Part shown: positions 35,393 through 43,109 of the stretch, piece by piece
How positions within the stretch are numbered: the stretch's first letter is position 1
How the letters are laid out: the number at the start of each line of letters is the position of its first letter
DNA from: Terriglobales bacterium
Lineage (GTDB): Bacteria > Acidobacteriota > Terriglobia > Terriglobales > Acidobacteriaceae
DNA length: 64,000 bases
Assembly (NCBI GenBank): GCA_025462725.1
Contig: JAOAPE010000001.1
Coordinates: forward strand, 296,162 to 360,161
Reading direction: 5' to 3'
Notes under the pieces: model-generated
The model's input: the letters and a program-made list of their open reading frames with translations, nothing else
The model's database searches: none
Told to the model about the DNA's origin: nothing
Made by a program: the position numbers and the translations under genes

Positions 35393-37297
35393 TCACTTCT
35401 TTTGTGAACTCTTCTTTGGCGCAGCGGCAGGCTTCCTCTTGGGTAGGCCTTGGAGTTCTGGTGGGAGTTCGCAGGCCTTAGGACAGTTCGCGGCGATCCA
35501 GGCGTTGACGTTGCGCTCGAGGATGTCGAGCGGGAGCGTGCCGGAGCCGAGGACGATGTTGTGGAAGTCGCGGACGTCAAAGCGCTCAGCGAATTCCTGT
35601 TTTGCTTTGGCGCGGAGTTCCTTGATCTTGAGTTCGCCGATCTTGTAGGCGAGCGCCTGTCCGGGCCATCCGATGTAACGGTCAACTTCGTTGGTCACAT
35701 CGAGTTGAGTCTTCGCTGCATTCGCCATGAAGAAATCTATGGCTTGTTGGCGAGTCCAATGTTTGTAGTGGATGCCGGTATCGACGACAAGCCGGACCGC
35801 GCGCCACATTTCGTATGTGAGCTGTCCGAATTTGGAGTAGGGATCGTCGTAGAGCCCCATCTCGTCGCCGAGCGATTCGGAGTAGAGACCCCAGCCTTCC
35901 GTGAACGCGGTGTAGCCGGAGTACTTGCGGAATTTGGGGACATCGCCGCCGAGTTCGTAAGAGAGTGCGATCTGAAGGTGGTGTCCGGGTACGGCCTCAT
36001 GCATCGTGAGCGCCATCATCTCCCACTTGGGGCGTGTCTCCGGCTTGTAGAGATTCACGTTGTACATGCCGGGGCGAGAGCCGTCGGCAGCGGGCGGCTG
36101 GTAATAAGCGGTGGTCTGGTCAGGCGCGGTGCTGGCGGGAATGGGCGTGACACCGTATGGAATGCGAGGCAAAACTTTGAATTCTTTTACGAGCAGCGGA
36201 TCAATGCGCTTGGCATTCGCGCGCGACGCTTCAAGGAGTTCGTCGCCGGTCTTGTAGAAAAACCGCGGATCGGTGCGCAGGAAGGTGAAGAACTCCTGCA
36301 TGGTGCCTTTAAATCCGGTCTTGTCCTTGATGGATTCCATCTCCGCGCGGATGCGTTTTACTTCGGACAAGCCGAGCGTGTGAATCTGTTCTGGAGTGAG
36401 ATTCGTGGTGGTGTGTTTGGCGACTTGGAAAGCGTAATAGGCGTCTCCGTTGGGAAGTTGCCATGCGCCGACTTGGTCGAAACATTTTGGAAAGTATTGG
36501 TCGGTGAAGAAAGTCTTCAGCTTTTTATACGACGGGATTACAGCAGTCTCGATGGCAGAGCGGGCGGAGTCCGCGAGCCGTTTCTGGTCGGCTTCCGGTA
36601 TTGACTTCGGAAAACTCTTGAATGGAATGTAAAAGCCACTGGCTTCGGGCGCGACGAGTTGTTTTTCGATCTGTCCGCCGATGCGCTCCATGATGATCTT
36701 GGGAGGTTTGATACTTTCGCGCAGCCCTTCCTGCATGAGCGCGATGGTCTGATCCATCAGGACAGGAAGAGCGTTCATGCGCGCAATCCAATCTTGATAG
36801 TCTTTGACGTTTTCAAACCGGAGATTGACGGCGAGTGTGTCAGCGGTCTGGATGCCGCCCTTCACCGGATCTATGGGAACCAGGTATGACTTGAACTTGA
36901 ATTCCTGGAGAGCTTCTTCGTTCTGGCGCTTGAAAAGGTCGTAGTTGAGCTGTTCAGAGGTGGGCAGCAGCGCGCGGTCAATGGCGGCGAGTGACTTCAG
37001 TGTGGCTTGCGTGTGCTCGTTTTGCTTCTGGAGGTTGGCGAGGCTGACGTCTTCCCATTTGTCATTCCATCGGCGGTCGCCGAGGAAGGACGCGTATTGG
37101 GGATTCTGCTGCATTGAGTATTCCCAGTCGGCGTCGAAGAGTTCGTGAAGGGCCATGACGGCGGCTTCCGGAGTGGTTCTGGTAGTTTTCTTCGCAGCAG
37201 AGCGCGGTTTGGGGGCATTCGTTTGCGCGGCACACATGAGCGACACGCAGGCAAATAACAGAAGAATGAGATTTCGGACAAGACCGTTCGTAATCAT
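35393..37297 (-). CDS. Secreted DUF885 zinc metallopeptidase-like protein
   Basis: AAGGTGG precedes the ATG at 37297 (MITNGLVRNLILLLFACVSL), which begins a signal peptide; the 634-residue product is exported. DUF885 proteins resemble M3/M32-like metallopeptidases. The metal site is seen as MHEAVPGHHLQ (HExxPGHH) near residue 432, followed about 25-30 residues later by FTEGWGLYSESLGDEMGLY, which supplies the third ligand. The rest is alpha-helical. It is probably a periplasmic peptidase or oligopeptidase. The C-terminal Lys/Ala-rich tail (KRKPAAAPKKSSQKK) is disordered. Confidence 0.93.
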   Translation of the reverse strand: MITNGLVRNLILLLFACVSLMCAAQTNAPKPRSAAKKTTRTTPEAAVMALHELFDADWEYSMQQNPQYASFLGDRRWNDKWEDVSLANLQKQNEHTQATLKSLAAIDRALLPTSEQLNYDLFKRQNEEALQEFKFKSYLVPIDPVKGGIQTADTLAVNLRFENVKDYQDWIARMNALPVLMDQTIALMQEGLRESIKPPKIIMERIGGQIEKQLVAPEASGFYIPFKSFPKSIPEADQKRLADSARSAIETAVIPSYKKLKTFFTDQYFPKCFDQVGAWQLPNGDAYYAFQVAKHTTTNLTPEQIHTLGLSEVKRIRAEMESIKDKTGFKGTMQEFFTFLRTDPRFFYKTGDELLEASRANAKRIDPLLVKEFKVLPRIPYGVTPIPASTAPDQTTAYYQPPAADGSRPGMYNVNLYKPETRPKWEMMALTMHEAVPGHHLQIALSYELGGDVPKFRKYSGYTAFTEGWGLYSESLGDEMGLYDDPYSKFGQLTYEMWRAVRLVVDTGIHYKHWTRQQAIDFFMANAAKTQLDVTNEVDRYIGWPGQALAYKIGELKIKELRAKAKQEFAERFDVRDFHNIVLGSGTLPLDILERNVNAWIAANCPKACELPPELQGLPKRKPAAAPKKSSQKK

Positions 37298-37500
37298 CGG
37301 TGGGCCACCTTGCAGGCTAGAAATAGACAAAAAGAGATTACACTAGCGCGCAGAGGAGAGGCTGAAGAGGGCAAAGATATGTAAAAAATGACCGCGATGT
37401 GAGCAATATGATGCATCCAATTTTCAGCTACTCAGCTTTAATAGAGTTGTAGTTCCCCATCCCCTAAGTCAAAAAAATTCAGAAACACACAGGAGAGTAT

Positions 37501-38058
37501 ATGAAGACAAAGATTGCATTGCGATCTGTTGCAGTATTGATGGTGCTGGCATTCGGGCTGGCGGTTTCGGCGAGTGCGGTTGAGATCCCGGCGGGAACGC
37601 GCGTGACCGTACGATTGGCACAGACGTTGAATTCCGGAACATCACACACGGGCGATAGCTTTGATTGCACCGTGGCCAATGACGTGGTGATCAACAACAA
37701 CACTGTCGCCAAAAAGGGTGCACCTTGCAAAGGCAAAGTGACACTGGCGAAAGACAGCGGACGCTTGCATGTTCCGGGACAGATCTCTGTCCGCCTGACT
37801 TCGATCGATGGCAACGCTGTGACCTCCAGCGCAGTGGGGCGCAAGGGCAAGAGCCACACAAAGGGCAACGCTACCAAGATCGGCGGCGGCGCAGCGGCAG
37901 GAGCTTTGATCGGCGCGCTGGCAGGCGGCGGTAAGGGAGCGGCCATCGGAGCAGGAGCAGGTGCGGCGGCAGGAACGGGCGTGGCGATGTACACGGGCAA
38001 AGAGAACGTTTCGATCCCAGCAGAGAGCCCGTTGACTTTCACCGTCACCGGCAAGTAA
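37501..38058 (+). CDS. Exported protein with glycine-zipper segment
   Basis: GGAG precedes the ATG at good spacing. The 185-residue product has a signal peptide (MKTKIALRSVAVLMVLAFGL, cleaved near ASA). A beta-rich domain follows (VEIPAGTRVTVRLAQTLNSG with GDSFDCTVANDVVINNN and KGKVTLAKDSGRLHVPGQIS). Next comes a glycine-zipper stretch (IGGGAAAGALIGALAGGGKG) able to insert in membranes or oligomerise, and a final strand. It is probably an envelope protein; function unknown. Expression is likely its own; no operon partner is seen. Confidence 0.8.
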   Translation: MKTKIALRSVAVLMVLAFGLAVSASAVEIPAGTRVTVRLAQTLNSGTSHTGDSFDCTVANDVVINNNTVAKKGAPCKGKVTLAKDSGRLHVPGQISVRLTSIDGNAVTSSAVGRKGKSHTKGNATKIGGGAAAGALIGALAGGGKGAAIGAGAGAAAGTGVAMYTGKENVSIPAESPLTFTVTGK

Positions 38059-38198
38059 ACCAAAACCAACCGCACATTAACGAAAGATAAAAGACGGATA
38101 GAGCAAGAGAGTGGGCGGCCTGAGGGGTCGCCCATTTGCTTTGGTGTGGCTCCGTTGAAGGCTCACACGAAGGGCACGAAGGCTTCACGAAGGAGAAG

Positions 38199-38669
38199 CT
38201 AACTCTTCAACGAGGCCAGCACATCTTCGGCGTGGCCTTCGGGTTTTACCTTTGAGAAGATGCGGGCGATCTTGCCTTTTCCGTCGATGACAAAGGTAGT
38301 GCGCTCGATACCAAGGAACTTCTTGCCGTACATGCTCTTTTCTGTCATAACGCCGTAGGTGTTGCAGACTTTCTTGTCGGTGTCGGCGAGGAGAGAGTAG
38401 GGAAGCTCGTACTTCTCCTTGAATTTCTTTTGCTTTTCCGGGGTGTCGGCGGAGATGCCGAGCACAACTGTGCCGGTCTTCTGTATCTTTTTGAATGCGT
38501 CGCGGAACCCGCACGCCTCAATCGTTCAACCGGGGGTGTCAGCCTTGGGATAAAAGAACAAAACGACGTTCTGGCCTTTAAAATCGTCTAATGAGACTGG
38601 CTGGCCGTCCTCATTGAGGAGCGTGAAGCCGGGAGCTTTGTCGTTTGCTTCGAGGGCCGCAGTTGCCAT
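38199..38669 (-). CDS. bcp: Bcp/PrxQ-type peroxiredoxin with in-frame UGA (putative selenocysteine)
   Basis: The enzyme reduces hydroperoxides with thioredoxin-type donors. AGGAGA lies 7 nt before the ATG at 38669. The reading frame gives residues 1-47 ending VVLFFYPKADTPG, then TGA (38526-38528), then TIEACGFRDAFKKIQKTGTV to a TAG at 38199-38201. In Bcp the position after TPG is the peroxidatic Cys; here it is UGA, while the resolving Cys five residues on is kept, and both halves are well conserved. A hairpin 10 nt downstream fits a bacterial SECIS element. Read-through with selenocysteine gives 156 residues, the normal family size. A nonsense mutation or base-calling error is the alternative. 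Selenocysteine genes (selA, selB, selC, selD) are not in this window. Confidence 0.8.
38497..38516 (-). promoter_or_regulatory. Putative bacterial SECIS hairpin
   Basis: On the minus strand GCGTGCGG pairs with CCGC and ACGC (one bulged G) around a GUU loop. The stem starts 10 nt after the UGA and the loop begins 18 nt after it, with G as first loop base. Both fit published descriptions of bacterial SECIS elements. Confidence 0.6.
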
Positions 38670-38704
38670 TGTGGATCTCCTGCTGTTGAAGAGCTTTGAA
38701 TCGT

Positions 38705-40501
38705 ATGAATCAGAATCGAGAACCAATGCAGTTATATCGCAGAATCGCCGTGCTCGTCACGGCAGGGACATTGTTGTTTTCCAGCGTGGCGCCGTATGTG
38801 GGCGCACAGACGCAGAATCGCAAGAAGAATTCGGGGCCTCGGGCGATCGCGGTCGTCCAATGGCAAACGGATGCAAAGGGCAAAGCGGTGCCGCGATTGT
38901 TGCCGGTGGCAATCCTAGATGATGGAAAGTTTTACGATTCAAGCTTGTACAAAGCGACACCGACGCCGATGGCGTTGGAGCCGGGAATCGTTTACGAAGC
39001 ACAGGATGAGGGCGAGCGGCTGGGGTACTTCACCATTGGGCGGTCATTCAAGACCTCAACCGAGGAACAGAATTGGGTGGGGCTGGGGCAGTGGAAGAGT
39101 GATTCTCCGAAGGCGGACGCAGAATACAGCAGGCTAAATGCCCGGCAGAGCGCGGAAGTGGTGCGGGGAATCATGCAGCCGGCGCCGCAAGAGGGCGACT
39201 TCGACGATCGGGAGCTGAAGAAAAAACGAACAACAGTGTATGACGAGAACGGAAAAGAAATCCCGGAGGGGACTGAAGCGAAGGATGACAAAGGCGGGAA
39301 CAGGCCAACATTAAGGCGTCCGAGTAAGCCGACGGATACGAGCGGTGCGCCGTCGGACAAGTCTGGCACCGATACATCCTCAGCACCGACACAGAAGAAA
39401 GATGACTCTGATAAGCCGACTTTGAAACGTCCGGGGGATACGGCGAGCGGCGGAGACGATCCCAAACCGAAGAGCACGTCGAAGAACGATGATCCCGACA
39501 GGCCGACACTGAAGCGGGGAGCGAATTCCGGTGGGGATTCGGCGAAAACGCAGGGCCAAGACCAAAGTCCAAGCAGTGGTGATCCGGCAAAGACGACAGG
39601 GACACCTGCAGCAACGACTCGTGATGATCCGGAGAGGCCGCGAATCAAACGCGGAGTTCCGGAGAAGAGTTCGGGGGCGAACGTTTCTCCCGAGCAAGAA
39701 GCGAAGAGCAATGCAAAAGCGATGGATGCGGACCCGAACCGTCCTGCGTTGCGTCGGGGACCGCAGGTACCGAGAAAAGAAGTGGAAGAGAAATCGGCAG
39801 GCGTTCCGGTGCCGGAGCGAATATTGAAACGCGGGTCGCGGATGTTCGTGGCGGACACAAGCCGTGCGGGAGTTTTGCTCCCAGGATACAGGGTGTATGA
39901 GACGGTGGCTGTCTCAGACGCGAGCGCAGCCGAGCAGGAAAGCTTCCGGTTCCGCTGGTCAGCGGACGAGAAGACCGCGCTCTCAGCGAAGATGCGGGAG
40001 TTGGCGCAACGTGAAGTGGATGCGTTTTTGAAAGCGACAGGTAAGGTGGTAGCTGCGGAACCGGTCGTGGTTGCGAAAGGATCCCGCCCTAGCGGAGCTA
40101 GGACGGGGCACCCTCAGGTGTTAGCGCCGAAGACGCAGTTCACGGAAGAGCAGTCGAATATCGCTGCGCTGGACTTAAACCATAACAACGCCCCAACACT
40201 TGTATTCACGGGACATCAGCGAATACAGTCGTCCGGCGGACAGCCGCAGGAAGTCTTCGTAACGTTGGTGTCGCGAGTGGACTTGGAAGGGAATCCGCGC
40301 AAAGTGTTCTCGAATGTGACTTCGAGCGATCGGCTGGATGTGAAGCCTCGGCTGGAGTTCATTGACGCGCTGGATGCCGATGGGAAAGGCAAAGGGCAGT
40401 TGCTGTTCCGCAGGACAAGCGACGTGGGGTCAGAGTTTGCGATTTATCGGGCAGGTCTGGATGAGATGGTGGAGATGTTTCATGGGGGCGGAGGGCAGTA
40501 G
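38705..40501 (+). CDS. Secreted protein with disordered RPTLKRG-repeat region
   Basis: ATG 38705 or 38726 (MQLYRRIAVLVTAGTLLFSS) starts a signal peptide; the product is about 590-598 residues. An N-terminal domain (GPRAIAVVQWQTDAKGKAVP, with FTIGRSFKTSTEEQNWVGLG) precedes a Lys/Asp/Ser-rich disordered stretch. It holds five copies of the motif RPTLKRG (RPTLRRP, KPTLKRP, RPTLKRG, RPRIKRG, RPALRRG) spaced about 30-60 residues. The C-terminal domain is folded (NIAALDLNHNNAPTLVFTGH). An intragenic hairpin repeat at 40083 encodes SRPSGARTGHP. The gene is divergent from the peroxiredoxin with only 35 bp between starts. Function unknown. Confidence 0.8.
   Translation: MNQNREPMQLYRRIAVLVTAGTLLFSSVAPYVGAQTQNRKKNSGPRAIAVVQWQTDAKGKAVPRLLPVAILDDGKFYDSSLYKATPTPMALEPGIVYEAQDEGERLGYFTIGRSFKTSTEEQNWVGLGQWKSDSPKADAEYSRLNARQSAEVVRGIMQPAPQEGDFDDRELKKKRTTVYDENGKEIPEGTEAKDDKGGNRPTLRRPSKPTDTSGAPSDKSGTDTSSAPTQKKDDSDKPTLKRPGDTASGGDDPKPKSTSKNDDPDRPTLKRGANSGGDSAKTQGQDQSPSSGDPAKTTGTPAATTRDDPERPRIKRGVPEKSSGANVSPEQEAKSNAKAMDADPNRPALRRGPQVPRKEVEEKSAGVPVPERILKRGSRMFVADTSRAGVLLPGYRVYETVAVSDASAAEQESFRFRWSADEKTALSAKMRELAQREVDAFLKATGKVVAAEPVVVAKGSRPSGARTGHPQVLAPKTQFTEEQSNIAALDLNHNNAPTLVFTGHQRIQSSGGQPQEVFVTLVSRVDLEGNPRKVFSNVTSSDRLDVKPRLEFIDALDADGKGKGQLLFRRTSDVGSEFAIYRAGLDEMVEMFHGGGGQ
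40083..40107. repeat. Intragenic hairpin repeat
   Basis: CCCGCCCTAGC and GCTAGGACGGG pair (one mismatch) around GGA, within the coding frame. It resembles a REP-type element rather than protein-driven sequence. Confidence 0.6.
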
Positions 40502-40525
40502 TCAGTAGTTAGTAGTCGGTAGTCA
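40498..40525. repeat. Heptamer array, GTAGTYN class, overlapping a stop codon
   Basis: Four units identical in order to 15691-15718. The upstream TAG (40499-40501) lies in the first unit. It is followed by GGAAA, then a mosaic ending CTCGCTCAGGATGACA at 40612. Confidence 0.85.
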
Positions 40526-40735
40526 GGAAATCAAAGGCATTAAACCCAAACTCCGTTCGCTCCGCCCATCACGCTTTGCGCGCTGGGAGCCGGCGCCTCG
40601 CTCAGGATGACAGAGCTCAGAAGCATTTATCAATACTGCTATTCCGCGGTTCCATCTCCATGGTCACCCGATTTTCCTATTTGACATGTAACTGAATTAA
40701 GGTCTTTTACCCAAAGGGCTGAGTACCTCTGTACA

Positions 40736-40765
40736 TTGACGTGCTAAGCAGAGTTGCTGTATTTT
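40736..40765 (+). promoter_or_regulatory. Sigma-70-like promoter of the kinase gene
   Basis: TTGACG and TATTTT are separated by 18 bp, about 80 bp before the kinase ATG. A second TTGACA at 40681 lacks a clear -10. The 40502-40843 spacer otherwise contains the heptamers and a decayed dispersed repeat. Confidence 0.45.
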
Positions 40766-40843
40766 CCGACCTTGAGTATTTCTGTCTAAAACTGCGCTTT
40801 CAATGAGTTGCCACACGTTCCTGGGGCCATTTTGAAACAAGCC

Positions 40844-42994
40844 ATGAGCTTGCCTGAAAAAATCGGGCGATACGAGATTGTCGGCGAATTAGGCCGCGGG
40901 GCCATGGGCGTGGTGTACAAGGCGACCGATCCCAATATCGGGCGCACAGTGGCGCTGAAGACGATGCGTCTTGACGTTCACGGCGTGGACGAAGAAGAGA
41001 TGCTGCGCCGCTTCAAGCATGAAGCCAAACTTGCCGGGGTGATGAACCACCCTAACATCGTGACAATCTACGACGCGGGCGAAGACCAAGGCATCTTTTA
41101 CATCGCCATGGAATACATGGAAGGCGTCACGCTGCATTCCGTGTTGCACGAGCAGAGGGCGGTTTCGGCGGAGCGGATGCTGAAGATTTCCAGCCAGATA
41201 CTTCCGGGGCTCGATTACGCGCACAAACGTGGAGTGATCCATCGCGACGTGAAACCGGCGAACATCATGATTTCCGGTGAAGACATAAAGATCATGGACT
41301 TCGGGATTGCGAAATCCGCAGGTGGTATGACCAGCGCGGGGCAAGTGCTGGGGACTCCGGCGTATATGTCTCCCGAGCAGGTGCGCGGCAAGACGCTGGA
41401 CGGGCGGTCTGACCTTTTCAGTTATGGCGTTTGCCTGTACGAGATGGTCACGGGCGAGAAGCCGTTCACGGGCCAGAACGTCACGACAATCATTTACAAG
41501 ATCATGAATGAGACGCCAGTTCCGCCGCGCGAACTCGATGTCACGATCCATCCGGGGATCAGCGCCGTGATCACCAAGGCGCTCGAAAAAAATCCTGATC
41601 AACGCTACCAGAGCGGCGCAGAACTGTTGCATGAGCTGGAAAATTACAAATCATTCGGTTCGAGCGCGGACACAACGCAAGTGATGGCTGCGAGCACGGG
41701 GGCACATGCGGTGGCGAGTGCAATTCCCCCGGCGACGAGCGTTAGGGCCAAAGGGTCAGACGTGCCGACCATGGTGATGTCAGCGGGAGCGGGGGCGGCA
41801 CCGGCAGAGGCGAAAACGGTAGCGGTGCCATCAGGCAAAGCTGCAGCGGCTTCGAAATTGAAGGTGAAATCTGGGCCGATTGATTCAGTCGAGAGCACGG
41901 TGCAAGTTGCGGCGACTGCGGCGAAGCGCGGTTCGGGATTGCTCGACAATCAATCCAAGATATTGATCGCCATTGCAGTGGTTGTTTTGATCGGACTGAT
42001 CGCGGTATTCCGCCCGAAAGCGCCGTCGGGGAATCCACAACCTACCTCAACAGCTGCACCAGCCGAAACGCAAGCCGCGGTTCCGGCGCAGACAGCCCCT
42101 GCTTCCCCCGCGCAAGCAACTCCGGGGACAGAATCACCAAAGGAAGTGGCCAAAGCGGAAGATGAGCCGGAGAAGATAGCGGAGACTCCCGCACCGAAGA
42201 AGCAGCCTAAGAAGCCCGTAGCTTCAGCAGTAGCGGCGCCTGCGGCAACAACAACGGGGGCACCTTCTGGAGCGGCTACGCCGGAACTCGGGAGCATGCA
42301 TATATCCACGACCCCGGCGGGAGCAAAGGTCTCGATTGGGAGCGTGTCGCAGGAAGATTGGATCACTCCGTTCACCGCGCACAAACTTGCGCCAGGCGAT
42401 TATGAGCTGACATTCTCAAAGGCGGGCTTCGTCACGCAGAAGCGGCATGCGACCGTAATCGCAGGGAAGTCGGCGAGCATGGGAGTTGACCTTGTCGAAG
42501 CCGGAGCGAAGATCACGGTGACGAGCACTCCGGCGGGAGCGGCGATTCTGGTGGACGGAAAGCCAAGCGGCAAAGTCACTCCGGCGACGCTGATGGTGGA
42601 TGCGGGCAGTCACCAGATCACGGTGCGGCAACAGGGATTCAATGACGAGAACACGTCAATCGCACTGAAGAACGGCGAGACATACAATTTTGCTCCAATC
42701 CTTGAGACGAAGCGGGCAGGCGGAGGGAATCCCTTCCGCGGATTGAAGCGCGTGTTCGGCGGCGGCTCCATTCCTGAAGGTAAAGGGATGCTGCAGATAA
42801 AGTCGAATCCCGAAGGCGCGCTGATCATGCACAACGGCAAGGCTTTCCCGAAGGCCACTCCGCTCAAGGCGCCGATGGATCCGGGAACTTATACCGTGAC
42901 CATTCGCCTGGAGGGTTACAAGCCGATGCGCAAAGAGTTCACCATCGAAAAGGGAAAGTCCACGGATGTGGAAGTGGATCTGATTCCAAAATAA
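40844..42994 (+). CDS. Membrane Ser/Thr protein kinase with C-terminal PEGA domains
   Basis: The start is taken at ATG 40844 (MSLPEKIGRYEIVGELGRGA); the frame opens at 40808. The 716-residue protein has a complete Hanks-type kinase domain: P-loop GELGRGAMGVVYKA, VALK with the ATP-binding Lys, catalytic HRDVKPANIM near residue 133, DFGIAK, and the activation segment closing with SPEQ. A long Ala/Pro-rich linker precedes a single transmembrane helix (ILIAIAVVVLIGLIAVF). Outside the membrane are three PEGA-type beta domains (MHISTTPAGAKVSIGSVSQE; ITVTSTPAGAAILVDGKPSG; LQIKSNPEGALIMHNGKAF). PEGA domains bind surface or cell-wall ligands. The next gene has an FHA domain, which recognises phosphothreonine, so kinase and cyclase may be partners. 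Confidence 0.95.
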   Translation: MSLPEKIGRYEIVGELGRGAMGVVYKATDPNIGRTVALKTMRLDVHGVDEEEMLRRFKHEAKLAGVMNHPNIVTIYDAGEDQGIFYIAMEYMEGVTLHSVLHEQRAVSAERMLKISSQILPGLDYAHKRGVIHRDVKPANIMISGEDIKIMDFGIAKSAGGMTSAGQVLGTPAYMSPEQVRGKTLDGRSDLFSYGVCLYEMVTGEKPFTGQNVTTIIYKIMNETPVPPRELDVTIHPGISAVITKALEKNPDQRYQSGAELLHELENYKSFGSSADTTQVMAASTGAHAVASAIPPATSVRAKGSDVPTMVMSAGAGAAPAEAKTVAVPSGKAAAASKLKVKSGPIDSVESTVQVAATAAKRGSGLLDNQSKILIAIAVVVLIGLIAVFRPKAPSGNPQPTSTAAPAETQAAVPAQTAPASPAQATPGTESPKEVAKAEDEPEKIAETPAPKKQPKKPVASAVAAPAATTTGAPSGAATPELGSMHISTTPAGAKVSIGSVSQEDWITPFTAHKLAPGDYELTFSKAGFVTQKRHATVIAGKSASMGVDLVEAGAKITVTSTPAGAAILVDGKPSGKVTPATLMVDAGSHQITVRQQGFNDENTSIALKNGETYNFAPILETKRAGGGNPFRGLKRVFGGGSIPEGKGMLQIKSNPEGALIMHNGKAFPKATPLKAPMDPGTYTVTIRLEGYKPMRKEFTIEKGKSTDVEVDLIPK

Positions 42995-43002
42995 AAAGCG
43001 GC

Positions 43003-43030
43003 TATTAGCTTTTAGCAGTTAGCATCTAGC
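43003..43030. repeat. Heptamer array, TTAGCNN class
   Basis: Four exact units (TATTAGC, TTTTAGC and two more) start 8 bp after the kinase stop. Confidence 0.85.
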
Positions 43031-43109
43031 TTTCCGATGTTGGTGCTGTGTGCGAATATCCCGATGCGCATGAGCGGCGACTCCGCCCGAGGCTCTGGTT
43101 GAAATCACA

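Noticed and set aside
38199..38465. Separate peroxiredoxin-like gene starting at a TTG/GTG-type codon (MLGISADTPEKQ)
   Set aside because: It is the C-terminal half of the UGA-containing peroxiredoxin; a start here would omit the active site, and the frame continues upstream through the UGA.
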